Assembly: GCA_902984215.1 (NCBI GenBank)
Contig: CADWAF010000324.1
Span: 1 to 54,316 of the forward strand
Reading direction: 5' to 3'
DNA from: Willaertia magna
Lineage: Eukaryota > Heterolobosea > Eutetramitea > Acrasida > Naegleriidae
DNA length: 54,316 bases
Part shown: positions 21,290 to 30,898 of the stretch, piece after piece
Layout: each line of letters opens with the position of its first letter
Position numbering within the stretch: the stretch's first letter is position 1
Notes under the pieces: model-generated
What the model saw: only the letters and a program-made list of their open reading frames with translations
The model's database searches: none
Told to the model about the DNA's origin: nothing
Translations under genes and position numbers: made by a program

Positions 21290-22909
21290 TTAAGGTAATT
21301 GGAACAGTTCTTTAAATTCATCTCTTTCGTTCTTTTCGTTAGAGCCTTCTGAATCTCTTTTAGATTTCTTATTTTCAGTATTCTGAATAGGGGCAGATCT
21401 AAAAACTAATGGTCTCATTCTTCTACCCATTCTCTTAGATGCAGCTATTTGTACAGTATTTGTGTCATTCTTCCTTCTTTCAACTGGTGGTTTTTTATTC
21501 TTTTCTTCTCTTTGTTGTTTTCTTCTTTCTTTTTCTCTTAGTTTTTCATATTTAATTATAAACTCATCGTCATATTCATCTAAAACAGATAACAAACTTT
21601 CAAGCTTTGTCTCAATCCTTGTCAACATTAGTAATGGATCTCCCAATGAATTTCCATCCATTAATCCAGCATTAAAACTGTCATCTGCCAATCCAGTTTC
21701 TGAGGCAAACCCTGATTGTATGTAAATTTCTTTAATCTTTTCAGCTAAAATTTTCAACTTTTCTTCACATTCTTGATCATTATTAGTCATTTGTCTTTCT
21801 GAAATTGCTTTTAATTTTTGTTGTTCAATCTCAATTTGTTCATTTAATGAATCTATTTGAGATTGAAGATTTTCTGCCTCTGCAGTCATTTTCTTTTTGG
21901 TTTCTCTGTAAACTTTCTGTATCTCCTCTAGTTGTTCCTGTATCTCTTCAGTATTTTGAATTAAGAAAAGATTGTTTTCCTCTAGTTCAGAATAAATATT
22001 TAATAATTGTTCTGGTTTTGTAAAATACATTTCATCTTCATCAAATTCATCATCAGATTCTTGATTTTCTATTGGCGCAATAACAGTCAATTTGGTCTCT
22101 ATCTTTTCTTCTTCATTTCTTTCTCTAAATGAATTATTAGTTGAAGAGGAGCTAGACTTATTAGATTTTAACCTTTCTTCTTTCTTTTTCCTTTTCATTT
22201 CTTGTATCCTTTTTATCTCCTCCGGTGGTGTTAATTTGTCTAAAAACTCTTTGTACCTTCTACAATTTTCTAATTGTTCATCTAACTTAGCAATATCAGT
22301 ATTTATAGCAGCAATCCTAGCATTTAATTTTTTAATTTCATTTTGTTTAGCCTGTTTTGCTTTCGTTTCATCTTCTGCCTTCTTAATAGCCTCCACCGCT
22401 CTAATATCATTAAGGGCTAAAAAATCATCAAAGGCTTGTGTTTGTTGTTTTAATTCTTGTTCTAATTGAAGTAGTTTTTGTTCCCTTTTTGTTGCTTTTT
22501 TATCTAATTTCTTAATTTCAAAATTCTTTGTATCTATACTCATTTGAATTAAAAACATTTGTCTTTTCTTTTCTATAAAATCAGCCATATTTTCCTTCTT
22601 TTTAACTTCCTTCTCTTTCGCTTTTACTGAACTCATTACAGAATCAGCCGTTGATGGAGCGCTTTTACTTTTATTATAGATAGAGGGTAGTAGACTTTTT
22701 TCCTTATTATAATTAGTTCTTCTAGGTGAAGTATATAGAGCGGATTTAGTTGTAGTATTGCTTTGTTTTTTAGAATACTTCTTCTCTTTTAATTCAAAAA
22801 TTTCTTCATCCTTAGGTATCCTAAAAGGATTTTCATCAGTGGCTTCATCCGCCGATGATGAATTTTCATCAAAATGTGTTGATATCTGTAGTGTTGGTTT
22901 TGGCGGCAT
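21290..22909 (-). CDS. CFAP100: Cilia- and flagella-associated protein 100
   Basis: 539 residues, single exon, ATG in an AAAAAAATGCC context. After a disordered N-terminus the DUF4200 coiled coil begins at about residue 108 with ADFIEKKRQMFLIQMSIDTK, followed by REQKLLQLEQELKQQ, FDDFLALNDIRAVEAIKKAE and YKEFLDKLTPPEE. This order and these motifs are diagnostic of CFAP100/CCDC37 (Chlamydomonas MIA1), an axonemal protein of the modifier-of-inner-arms complex that regulates inner dynein. Further coiled coil continues to about residue 470, with a basic C-terminus. The gene implies the organism builds motile flagella. It lies in the same orientation as the gene at 16508-21097, about 190 bases upstream of that gene's start codon. 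Confidence 0.9.
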   Translation of the reverse strand: MPPKPTLQISTHFDENSSSADEATDENPFRIPKDEEIFELKEKKYSKKQSNTTTKSALYTSPRRTNYNKEKSLLPSIYNKSKSAPSTADSVMSSVKAKEKEVKKKENMADFIEKKRQMFLIQMSIDTKNFEIKKLDKKATKREQKLLQLEQELKQQTQAFDDFLALNDIRAVEAIKKAEDETKAKQAKQNEIKKLNARIAAINTDIAKLDEQLENCRRYKEFLDKLTPPEEIKRIQEMKRKKKEERLKSNKSSSSSTNNSFRERNEEEKIETKLTVIAPIENQESDDEFDEDEMYFTKPEQLLNIYSELEENNLFLIQNTEEIQEQLEEIQKVYRETKKKMTAEAENLQSQIDSLNEQIEIEQQKLKAISERQMTNNDQECEEKLKILAEKIKEIYIQSGFASETGLADDSFNAGLMDGNSLGDPLLMLTRIETKLESLLSVLDEYDDEFIIKYEKLREKERRKQQREEKNKKPPVERRKNDTNTVQIAASKRMGRRMRPLVFRSAPIQNTENKKSKRDSEGSNEKNERDEFKELFQLP

Positions 22910-23028
22910 TTTTTTTTGTAGATTCTTAATGGCGCCTGACTGTCACTGATTTATATTGAATTCAAATTTTATTTTACACCTATTATTAATTCAGTAATAA
23001 TAATAAGAAGAACTGATAAGAAATGTTT

Positions 23029-23583
23029 TTATCCTGGTGGCCATTTGAATTTTCTACCAGCCATCATGTGAATATGAAGATAATTGACAGATTGTTGAGC
23101 ATTGACACCATTATTAATAACTAAACGATATCCATCTAATAAATTTTCTTGTTTTGCAACAAGTCCAGCAACATATAATAAATGTCCTAAAGCAGTGGCA
23201 TCTTCAACAGTTGCAGAATGACAATTTCCAATTTGTACTGTTTTACTAATAATTAAAAAGTGTACAGGAGCTTGTGGTGCAATATCTTTAAAAACTAAAC
23301 TTTTATCATCTTCATAAACTTTTGCACAATTTAAATCACCTCTAGCAAACTTTGCGAAAAGTGTTTCGGAAGGATCTACTTCTAAAGCAGCTTTGGAAAC
23401 TCCATGTTTTTCTTCACTCATTGTTGTAGTTGTTGAATAGTGAAATGATGATGATCTTAATGTTGAATTATTTTTTATTAAAGATGAAACTTTATAAAAA
23501 GACGTCTTTTGTTGATTTATTATTCTCTTCGGAATTTCAGAAGAAGATAATACTTTGAGAAGATTACAAATATTTTTTTTCAT
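23029..23583 (-). CDS. HINT-like HIT-family nucleotide hydrolase with N-terminal extension
   Basis: 184 residues from the ATG at 23583; upstream codons in frame lack an ATG. Residues 1-54 are basic, Ser/Thr-rich and nearly free of acids (ending LRSSSFHYSTTTT), like a mitochondrial presequence. The HINT domain follows: ETLFAKFARGDLNCAKVYED, LVFKDIAPQAPVHFLIISK, and the C-terminal QSVNYLHIHMMAGRKFKWPP. HINT enzymes hydrolyse AMP-lysine and related phosphoramidates. The histidine triad normally reads H-x-H-x-H; here the first His is Tyr while the catalytic middle His and the last His remain. The enzyme may still be active, but this substitution is unusual. Its start lies 177 bases from the divergent derlin start. 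Confidence 0.9.
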   Translation of the reverse strand: MKKNICNLLKVLSSSEIPKRIINQQKTSFYKVSSLIKNNSTLRSSSFHYSTTTTMSEEKHGVSKAALEVDPSETLFAKFARGDLNCAKVYEDDKSLVFKDIAPQAPVHFLIISKTVQIGNCHSATVEDATALGHLLYVAGLVAKQENLLDGYRLVINNGVNAQQSVNYLHIHMMAGRKFKWPPG

Positions 23584-23760
23584 GGCTGGCTTGGCTATCA
23601 GCTTAATTCTTCCCTTCAATTAGTAATTTTTATTTCATTCCCTTCTTTCATTCACCCTTTGAAACCTGCTACTAAGATTATTTAGTAGCAATTGATTGTT
23701 ATCAAAAACACGTGTTGTATCATTAAATATCGGAAATGATTTATTGATTAATAAAAAAAA

Positions 23761-24558
23761 ATGCCACCAAGACAACAACCACAACAAGCTCCACCACAAA
23801 ACGATACATTTAAACAGATTTCCGAAGCTTGGGATCAATTTCCAACTGTAACAAAATATCTTGGAGTATTTGCATTTTCATTAACTTTATTTTCAAGTTT
23901 CCAATTAATATCAGTTTATAATTTATATTTAGATTTTGGAGCAATATTTAATTTAAAAACCTTAGAATTATGGCGTTTAATCACAAATGTATTTTTCTTT
24001 GGAGGATTTGGTTTTCCATTCTTAATTAATTTTATGATTTTTATACAATATTGTAATCAATTAGAAAGAGATCATTTTGATGGACGTGTAGCAGATTTCG
24101 TTTACTGTTTCATTGTTGGATTAATACCAATGACATTAGCAGCTTACTTTCTAAGTTTACCATTCTTAAGTTCATCTATCATCATGTTCTTAGTTTATAT
24201 TTGGTGTAATTTAAATCCTGATGCAGAACTAACTTTAATGTTTGTTGGTTTAAAAATCCCAAGTCGTTGGTTCCCTTTTGCATTAGCAGCTTTACATGTT
24301 GTTTTAGGTGATTCAATCCTTACAGATGCTTTAGGTATTGTTTGTGGTCATATTTATTATTTCTTAGATGTTAAATACCCTTCAGAATATGGTTCAAGAA
24401 TATTAAATACTCCTTCATTTTTGTATTGGATTTTCCCGCCATCTAATGTCAGACAAGTTCATGGGGTTCATCATAATGTTCAACAACAACAAGCTGCACA
24501 ACAACAAGAACAACAACATGGTAGATTTTTTGGTAGAGGAAGAAGATTGGAAGATTAG
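23761..24558 (+). CDS. Derlin (ER-associated degradation membrane protein)
   Basis: 265 residues, single exon, in AAAAAAAATGCC context. It has the derlin fold: an N-terminal amphipathic segment (FKQISEAWDQFPTVTKYL), then about six membrane segments. The conserved WR motif is present in LELWRLITNVFFFG, and the rhomboid-like GxxxG in GIVCGHIYYF. Derlins are inactive rhomboid relatives in the ER membrane that help move misfolded proteins to the cytosol with p97/Cdc48. The C-terminus is Gln/His-rich (VQQQQAAQQQEQQHG) and ends in Arg/Gly; a canonical SHP box for p97 is not obvious. Length is typical of the Derlin-1/2 family. Confidence 0.93.
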   Translation: MPPRQQPQQAPPQNDTFKQISEAWDQFPTVTKYLGVFAFSLTLFSSFQLISVYNLYLDFGAIFNLKTLELWRLITNVFFFGGFGFPFLINFMIFIQYCNQLERDHFDGRVADFVYCFIVGLIPMTLAAYFLSLPFLSSSIIMFLVYIWCNLNPDAELTLMFVGLKIPSRWFPFALAALHVVLGDSILTDALGIVCGHIYYFLDVKYPSEYGSRILNTPSFLYWIFPPSNVRQVHGVHHNVQQQQAAQQQEQQHGRFFGRGRRLED

Positions 24559-25018
24559 TTTACAAAAATTGTAATTATATTTTTTTTTAAAATTTTGTTA
24601 AATATTTCATTCATTTTTGTAATAAATTGTAAAACTTTTTATCATTTGATTGACCATAAGTTATTGTTATTAAGTGATGTCTTGTTTAAGAGTACTAACA
24701 CCGAATAAAAATGTGACATAGTGGACCAAAGGGGGGTTCAAACAAAGATGACCCGAACATTACAGAGACAATGTTCTATTAAAATGTTCGATAGCAATTC
24801 CTTATAAAGAGGTCCTCAATTATAATGTCTGTGGAAGAAATTTTAGTGCAACTTGATAGTTGATATCGAATCAAAAAAGGGAATCCAACAATATTTAAAG
24901 AAAAGAAATATTAATTACTTTAAGGAAAAGAACATGAAGGAGTTTAAATTTGCCTCAATCAAGGCTATCTCAAAATTTTAGGCAAACCTGTTTTTTGTGC
25001 TTTAATTTAAAAAAAAGA
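24559..25018. other. Intergenic region with a short perfect hairpin
   Basis: About 460 bases. It contains a 7-bp perfect stem at 24755-24761 / 24770-24776 (GAACATT, AATGTTC, 8-nt loop) and, at 24892-24908, a 17-nt tract TATTTAAAGAAAAGAAA that recurs upstream of the paralogous AT-hook gene. The tract is probably promoter sequence. No RNA gene is recognised. Confidence 0.5.
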
Positions 25019-25624
25019 ATGTTTAACAATGAGCAGAGATCTGTTGGTGGAACGTGTGAAACTGGTCCTATTAATAAAAACAATAATAACAGTACTTCAG
25101 CATGTACAAACTACGTCGAATTATATATTAATTACATGTTGGACAAGTATGGTTCTAACATCAACAATAATATTCAAAGTTACACTGAGTTAGCTGTCAA
25201 CTATGGTACAGAGTCTTTCCCTTCAGAAGAAGAACAACATGTATTTCTAGACAACAACAACAACATAATAGTAAGATATTTTGAGAGAGAACAACAAGAA
25301 GAAACTTGTGAAAGTCCATTTACTCCATTTGTTAAGGAACAAAATATGTTGGGAATGGATGTAAATCGACAACAATGTATAACTTTAAACGAAACTAACA
25401 ACCATAACACATTGCAACAACTGCAATCGAGCACTAATGAAAACTTAAAGAAACTTGTTTCTACAACTATGTGTTCCTCATCAAAATTTGTTTTACACAC
25501 ACCAACAGAGATAGAAAAGAAAATTGAAGAGAAAGCACAATGGGCTGGAAAGAGAGGAAGAGGAAGACCTAGAAAAAAACCAGTGGAAGATAAGAAAATA
25601 AATAAAAAGAATAAAAGCAATTGA
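25019..25624 (+). CDS. AT-hook protein (twin 1)
   Basis: 201 residues starting at the ATG of MFNNEQRSVGG, chosen because the paralogue at 26716 has the same MFN start after an A-rich tract; the open frame further 5' has no ATG. The conserved N-terminal block is NYVELYINYMLDKYGSN (about 32-48). A variable Asn/Gln/Glu-rich middle follows, then the C-terminal SKFVLHTPTEIEKKIEEKAQ leading into an AT-hook KRGRGRPRKK (about 181-190) with a Lys-rich tail. It is likely a nuclear protein that binds the minor groove of AT-rich DNA. The 89 nt at 25481-25569 are identical to the twin gene. Confidence 0.75.
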   Translation: MFNNEQRSVGGTCETGPINKNNNNSTSACTNYVELYINYMLDKYGSNINNNIQSYTELAVNYGTESFPSEEEQHVFLDNNNNIIVRYFEREQQEETCESPFTPFVKEQNMLGMDVNRQQCITLNETNNHNTLQQLQSSTNENLKKLVSTTMCSSSKFVLHTPTEIEKKIEEKAQWAGKRGRGRPRKKPVEDKKINKKNKSN

Positions 25625-26715
25625 ATTTAATAAACTAACCTTGTTTTAGAAAAGGAAATTTCCAAAATAAAAAGTTTTTAATAAATGCTCCATATTTCAT
25701 CTTTTCTGATTCCTATTATTGTCAATACTAACCGATCAGTTTCATAACGTGCCCAAATTTATAGTCTTTAATTTACATTGTTTCAATACACAAGCTTCTA
25801 CTTCTTCATTATTGTTGTTGAGTGTTTGCAACTAGGTGGTGATATTCAATTAAGTACCTAATAATAAAAACATCCTTTAATTTATAAATTATAAAGGCCT
25901 AGAGCGATTATAATCTGGAGTCCTTCTCTAAAAATGGGCAATTAAGATTGTTTTAAGAAGTATAAAATATTTAACATTCTAGTAAAAGAAATCCACCAAC
26001 GTTATATTTTTGTTTATAAACTAAAAATTTATACCTTTCTTTACAATTCTGTTACATACCCAGTGAATATAAAAAGTACTATTGTATGGAATAAGCCAAA
26101 CTCACTTTAGGTAAACCTGGCTTCTGTACATAATGTTACAAAAGTGGAATCATACTAAAAAAAAAAAGAAAATAATCATTTCATTTGTTTAGAGGCAATG
26201 GATAACGAGGAAGTATAATAAGATGAGACAAATTTTTATGTATTATTGTGAAGATTCCAAGTGATTGAAGTGAACAAAACTTAGTTTCACCTCCTATCTG
26301 CTTGAAGTTTTCACAAGAAAAGCTCACTGTTTCGAATTGAAAATTCTGTTTGCACTTGCCTTTGACAATAAAGAAGCTCAAAAGCCTGTTACTCGTTCAA
26401 ACATGTATGTGCTCAATTAGCGTACACGCTTAAATTTATGAACAAGCACTTATTTGTGCCAACTTGATCCTCATCGTTATGGAATCTTCAGAATGTTAAG
26501 AAACCTAGAAAATGGTTAACAAGATTTATTTAAAGAAAAGAAAAAACAGATTCCAAGTACTATTTGGAAAAGAGTAAGTTCAATTCATGCAAGCACTTTT
26601 AAAATATCAACAGGAGTAAACCAAACTGAGTTTAGATTCGTTAAATTTTAGTGTGAGTTAAAAACACTGTGTGTATTGCATGTTGTCAACGCAGCTATTA
26701 AAAAAAAGAAAAAGA
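25625..26715. other. Intergenic region between AT-hook twins
   Basis: About 1.09 kb without a supported gene. It includes a 6-bp stem at 26093-26098 / 26118-26123 and the 17-nt tract at 26527-26543 shared with the promoter of twin 1. The open frame at about 26181-26381 on the minus strand lacks an ATG. The stretch TTTAGGTAAACCTG near 26107 resembles TTTAGGCAAACCTG near 24978 and suggests that flanking DNA was duplicated along with the gene. Confidence 0.5.
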
Positions 26716-27303
26716 ATGTTTAACTATAAGCACAAGTCAGTTGGTGGTATGGAAACAACAGGATCAAGTACCAACAGCACAAATTTTAGTACAAACTATG
26801 TTGAATTATACATTAATTACATGTTGGATAAGTATGGTTCAAATAATTTTAATGCTCTGTGCACAGAGTCCACCCCTCCAAGTGAAAAACATGTGTTTCA
26901 AAACAACAACATAATAGTGAGATGTTTCGACAATGACCAGGAAGAAGAAAACAGTGAAAGTCCATTATCTCCATTCGTGGAGGAAACCCAAATATATCCC
27001 TGTCACAATGCAACAACAGAATTGTCAATTCGAAACAGAGAACCTTTATTTTCTAACGAAACTAATAACCAAACCCTCCCTCAACTTCAAACCAACACTA
27101 ATGAAAGTCCCAAGAAAGATGTTATAAAGCAATGCTCAATATCTTCAAAATTTGTTTTACACACACCAACAGAGATAGAAAAGAAAATTGAAGAGAAAGC
27201 ACAATGGGCTGGAAAGAGAGGAAGAGGAAGACCAAGAAAAAACGTGGTTGACAAAGAGAAAATAAGTAAAAAGAATAAAACAACAGTCCCTCTTCTGGAG
27301 TGA
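26716..27303 (+). CDS. AT-hook protein (twin 2)
   Basis: Paralogue of 25019-25624, 195 residues from the ATG of MFNYKHKSVGG; an in-frame ATG 36 bases upstream (MLSTQLLKKRKR) is an alternative. It has the N-terminal NYVELYINYMLDKYGSN block, a divergent Ser/Thr/Glu-rich middle, then SKFVLHTPTEIEKKIEEKAQ and the AT-hook KRGRGRPRKN. The N-terminal block carries several synonymous differences from twin 1, while the C-terminal 89 nt (27145-27233) carry none, which points to gene conversion or nucleotide-level constraint. Likely a DNA-binding nuclear protein; targets unknown. Confidence 0.75.
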   Translation: MFNYKHKSVGGMETTGSSTNSTNFSTNYVELYINYMLDKYGSNNFNALCTESTPPSEKHVFQNNNIIVRCFDNDQEEENSESPLSPFVEETQIYPCHNATTELSIRNREPLFSNETNNQTLPQLQTNTNESPKKDVIKQCSISSKFVLHTPTEIEKKIEEKAQWAGKRGRGRPRKNVVDKEKISKKNKTTVPLLE

Positions 27304-27365
27304 GTAACAAATTGCTGGTTTTTCGTTTTTTTGTATGTTTTCCCAGCCCCAAAACCAAAAGCTCA

Positions 27366-27438
27366 TGCCCGCTGCCAGGATCGAACTAGCGACCTTAAGA
27401 TCTTCAGTCTCACGCTCTACCAACTGAGCTAAGCGGGC
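27366..27438 (-). tRNA. tRNA-Phe (GAA)
   Basis: Complete 73-nt cloverleaf without intron. Acceptor GCCCGCT pairs with AGCGGGC. The D-arm is GCTCAGTTGGTAGAGC; the anticodon arm TGAGA-CTGAAGA-TCTTA gives anticodon GAA; the T-arm is GCTAG-TTCGATC-CTGGC; the discriminator is A. A TTTT run follows about 8 bases downstream on the transcribed strand. The body closely matches eukaryotic tRNA-Phe. Confidence 0.96.
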
Positions 27439-27691
27439 ATCTGGAAAGCTTTGTGTAAAGCCTTATGTACTCTATCCGCTTGGGTTGGCTGTTTGTGTGT
27501 TGTTTGTGGCGTATTTAGTTGGTTTGTTCTTACAAAAGCTCATTAAGATTAAAGTGATTAGCGTTGATGAACTTTTAAAGTTGGTCATCCAATCTCTTTC
27601 AATTTTCTTTATTTATTTTAATTGGGCTGGATTGGATTTTCCAAATAAAAAAGTTAGCGAACCAAGTTCAACGTCTATCAAAAAAAAAAAT

Positions 27692-28672
27692 ATGATTTTT
27701 GCTAAACAGCCAAACTCCTTCTTGATAATCATCGTTCTAACTTTTATGCTAATTTCCCTTTTATTTACAACTGTTGTATTCCCCCTCCCTTTAATAACGA
27801 ACAATAATAATAAACAAAATGAAAGGCTGTCGGTAATTTTAAATAGTAGAAAGAGAAATGAAATGCAACAAAATGATACGAAACCATTAAAAGATGATGA
27901 AGAAGTAACTTCACTGTTATCCCCAGGTAACTCCATTGTGTATTTCATTGATGTTCCAGCGAAACGTTATTTGTCCCTATCTTTTTATTCATTAAAAAGT
28001 GATGGTCTTTTACACGTTTGTGTCGGCGGTGGATATATACCAAATTTATCTTCGAATGATAATGAATATTTAATTTATGATCAAAAAACAAAACGTTCTG
28101 TTCATAAAAGTACTAAAAGTTATAATTCTAATATTCGTTATTACATTAATGTTTTAAATCCAAAAGAAAATACAGCAAGTGATACTTTCTTTTTAGAAGC
28201 TGAATTGGAAGATGAAGAACCAGATAATATTTCGAGCGATAATTATACTGGGATAATTGTTGGTGTAATTATTGGTGTATCAGCTCCCGTTATTTTAATT
28301 GTGGCCGTATTGATTACAATATGTTCTGTCATTAGAAAGAGGAAATTAATTGAAGCAGAACAACAATTTGAAAAATTACAACGAGAAAATAAATTAAGAA
28401 GAAATAAAGTGAGTGAATCTATGGAATCAGATAATAATAATAATAATAATTTAATGGACAATGGTAGTAATAGAATGGTAATGGTTGATTTATCTTCTTT
28501 AGCTCATAGAGTGGATGAAGAGGAAGTGATGAATCATAATAATAGCAGTAATAACAATAATCATCATAATCCTCAATCTCCAACTTCTACAAGTTCTGTA
28601 GTTGGAAGAAGTCCATCTGACGAAAAGGGAGAGTTAGTGTTTAATGAACAAATGGTTTCTTTAAAAGAGTGA
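27692..28672 (+). CDS. Single-pass type I membrane protein, unknown
   Basis: 326 residues from the only in-frame ATG that precedes the body (27692, after an A-run). The N-terminus has a strong hydrophobic signal (FLIIIVLTFMLISLLFTTVV, about 9-30). An ectodomain of about 150 residues has beta-like strands (NSIVYFIDVPAKRYLSLSFY, LLHVCVGGGYIPN). A transmembrane helix lies at about 187-215 (IIVGVIIGVSAPVILIVAVL), followed by a basic stop-transfer RKRKL and a cytoplasmic tail of about 110 residues rich in Asn and Ser. This is receptor- or adhesion-like topology. The ectodomain family is not recognised. The promoter is shared with the oppositely oriented tRNA-Phe. Confidence 0.72.
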   Translation: MIFAKQPNSFLIIIVLTFMLISLLFTTVVFPLPLITNNNNKQNERLSVILNSRKRNEMQQNDTKPLKDDEEVTSLLSPGNSIVYFIDVPAKRYLSLSFYSLKSDGLLHVCVGGGYIPNLSSNDNEYLIYDQKTKRSVHKSTKSYNSNIRYYINVLNPKENTASDTFFLEAELEDEEPDNISSDNYTGIIVGVIIGVSAPVILIVAVLITICSVIRKRKLIEAEQQFEKLQRENKLRRNKVSESMESDNNNNNNLMDNGSNRMVMVDLSSLAHRVDEEEVMNHNNSSNNNNHHNPQSPTSTSSVVGRSPSDEKGELVFNEQMVSLKE

Positions 28673-28930
28673 TAATTAATTTTACAAAATTTTATTAATT
28701 TAACAACTGGTTATATTTAAATATACAGTATTTATTAGTTAAGAACAAATAATTCAATGTAAAAAAGAGAAAGAAACCAATTTTGTAAAGTAAATATTAA
28801 TAATTATGAATCATCGTTGTAAACATTATATAAAAATTTTTAAATTTCTGAAATTCAAGCGTTTTTCAAAGGGTTTTCGAAAGCTTTCTTTTTTTAAAAA
28901 AAAAATTTTTTTTGTTCAAAAAAACAAAAA

Positions 28931-29660
28931 ATGAGTTCTTCATCTTCTTCCTCATCGTCATCAGGTTCTCAATACATTATTCAAGACTTTCCAAATGATT
29001 ATGTTAATCCAAGAAGAATTCCAAAAGCAGATTTTATTGTATGTATTATATTTAATTTTTATAAAAAACTTATAATTATTATTAAATATCTTTTTCCGAT
29101 TAAAACATTCTTGTGAAATACCTATCGGAATAAATAAATAGGAAGATGTAGAAGCTTTTGTAACTAAAAAAACAACAGATCCAACAGATGTTACCTCTAT
29201 CGTTAGAGATCATCAACAAAAACTTCAAAATTATATGTATTTTGAAATGCGATTAAACGAATCAAAAGAACAATTAAAAGTTAAACTTCCTGAAATTAAA
29301 AAAACAATTGAAGCTTTAAAATTCTTACAACAAAGTTTTAACCCAGAAGACGAAACTGAAGCCTTGAAAGAAGTAGATTCCCACTTTAAATTAGATGAAA
29401 CAGTATTTGTAGATGCTACTATACCAAAAACTGATAAAGTTGCATTATGGTTAGGTTGTAACGTTATGGTTGAATATACTTTAGATGAAGCCTTACAGTT
29501 GTTAGAGAAGAATAAACAAATTGCGGATCAACGTTTAGAAGAATTAAATGAAGATATTGCTTATTTAAAGGATCAAAAAACAACAACGGAAGTTAATATT
29601 AGTCGTATTCATAATTATGGTGTAAAGAAAAGAAATGAAAAGAAGAATGAAAATAAATAA
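28931..29660 (+). CDS. PFDN3: Prefoldin subunit 3
   Basis: Two exons, 28931-29038 and 29142-29660, with a GTATGT...TAG intron of 103 nt in phase 0, giving 208 residues (human VBP1/PFD3 is 197). After a poly-Ser N-terminus come GSQYIIQDFPNDYVNPRRIP, KLQNYMYFEMRLNESKEQLK, the paired coiled coils and VALWLGCNVMVEYTLDEAL, the beta-hairpin segment typical of alpha-type prefoldins. It is one subunit of the hexameric cytosolic chaperone that delivers nascent actin and tubulin to CCT/TRiC. Confidence 0.94.
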
Positions 29661-29769
29661 AATATTTACAGAAATAATGTCACCAAAACATCCATCCCCA
29701 AAACCCATACACCAACACTACCAAAAAAACCCTTGTGTAATATTAAACTGAATTGTAAAGTTGACAACA

Positions 29770-29855
29770 CCGATGATAGCTCAGCTGGTAGAGCATGGGA
29801 CTGTAGAAAGTAATCTGAAATCCTGTGGTCGGCGGTTCAATTCCGTCTCATCGGA
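29770..29855 (+). tRNA. tRNA-Tyr (GTA) with 13-nt intron
   Basis: Acceptor CCGATGA pairs with TCATCGG, discriminator A. The D-arm is GCTCAGCTGGTAGAGC. The anticodon loop CTGTAG is interrupted one base after the GTA anticodon, the canonical position, by a 13-nt intron (29807-29819) and resumes with A-TCCTG. The T-arm is GGCGG-TTCAATT-CCGTC. Anticodon-stem pairs include two G-U wobbles. A T-run at about 29859-29863 terminates transcription. Confidence 0.93.
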
Positions 29856-30295
29856 AAGTTTTTAGGGCTGTAACGTTTCAAAAACGACTGCGAATTAAAC
29901 CTCAGTATTTTTTGCCGCAATGCAATTCTTATACCTTAAAAGTTCTTATTAAACAGTTCCTTCCAATCATCAACCAATAGTTAATCTTCATTAATGACCG
30001 TTTTGTCCAATATTTAAAAACTTTCTATTCAAGGGCATCCTCCCAATTAGAAGAACTTACAAAAACAAAAAACGCTTTAACCATAAGTATTGCTTTTGAA
30101 TGAAAAACAATCTATTTCCTTCTTGTTATTTATATTGTTGGAGAACCGTTTCGATTTCCTCATTCTATTAAAAAAAAAGAAAAACTCAGTTGACTTTAAG
30201 TGCAAGAAACTCACGGTTTGTCAATCCACAACTGTCATTAACAACAACAATAAACAGTTCTTAAAACAATTAATTACTAGAAAAACTATAATATT
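29856..30295. other. Intergenic region
   Basis: About 440 bases with the Pol III terminator of tRNA-Tyr and the leader of the next gene. A 30090-30353 frame on the plus strand overlaps the next gene's start and shows no protein-like composition. Nothing else is supported. Confidence 0.5.
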
Positions 30296-30898
30296 ATGCA
30301 AGCAGTTCAACAAAGACGAGCAACCTATGGAGGTGACGATGATGATGTTGTAGTAAAGAAGAGACATGAAAAAGAATTGCCAAATATTCCACCACCAATT
30401 AATAAGAATAAAACATCAACTTCTGTCATTTCCAACAATAATAATAACAACAATATGTTGACCAATAAAAATAAAGGAATGTTACTGGTCAACCGAGAAA
30501 ACGTTCAAAATACAAACACAGTTGACCGAAGAATACCTCCAATCGCTCCGCCTCGCCATCATCACAATCCATCTACAACAAGAACAAGAACAACAACAAC
30601 TACAACAAATGGTACTTCAACAACAAGAACATCTAACAACCAAACGACAACAAATATTTACAGCAATTCTTACAATATTAACACAACAACAACAACTGTA
30701 AACAATACTAATCAACAAACAATTGCAACAAATAGAACATCATCTGAATATGATAGATTAATAAGGGAAGCTTTAAAACCAGTGGAAGAAAAATATCAAC
30801 CAATTATTTATCCAACTTTAAATGGTGATGTTCCTGAAGTGAATGCAATGGATCCATTACAACAACAAGAAATTAATTATCATGTGACTGAGGTATGA
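30296..30898 (+). CDS. Thr/Asn-rich low-complexity protein, 200 residues
   Basis: Starts at ATG 30296 with MQAVQQRRATYGGDDDDVVV. The middle (about 50-145) is almost entirely Asn, Thr and Arg, with a proline-rich RRIPPIAPPRHHHNP. The conserved-looking part is the C-terminus: SEYDRLIREALKPVEEKYQP, then an acidic, Pro-containing tail. Proline motifs (PPPI, IAPPR) could bind SH3 or WW domains. Its last 19 bases overlap the 3' end of the convergent gene at 30880-31908. The stop is TGA in GAGGTATGA; GTATGA could instead be a splice donor, so further exons are possible. Confidence 0.55.
   Translation: MQAVQQRRATYGGDDDDVVVKKRHEKELPNIPPPINKNKTSTSVISNNNNNNNMLTNKNKGMLLVNRENVQNTNTVDRRIPPIAPPRHHHNPSTTRTRTTTTTTNGTSTTRTSNNQTTTNIYSNSYNINTTTTTVNNTNQQTIATNRTSSEYDRLIREALKPVEEKYQPIIYPTLNGDVPEVNAMDPLQQQEINYHVTEV

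Noticed and set aside
24755..24776. Hairpin as a small RNA gene (snRNA or snoRNA)
   Set aside because: A 7-bp stem only; no Pol III terminator, Sm site, C/D or H/ACA box pair was found around it.
26181..26381. Possible 66-residue minus-strand gene between the AT-hook twins
   Set aside because: It begins at TTG with no ATG, has no recognisable composition and no paralogue beside the other twin.
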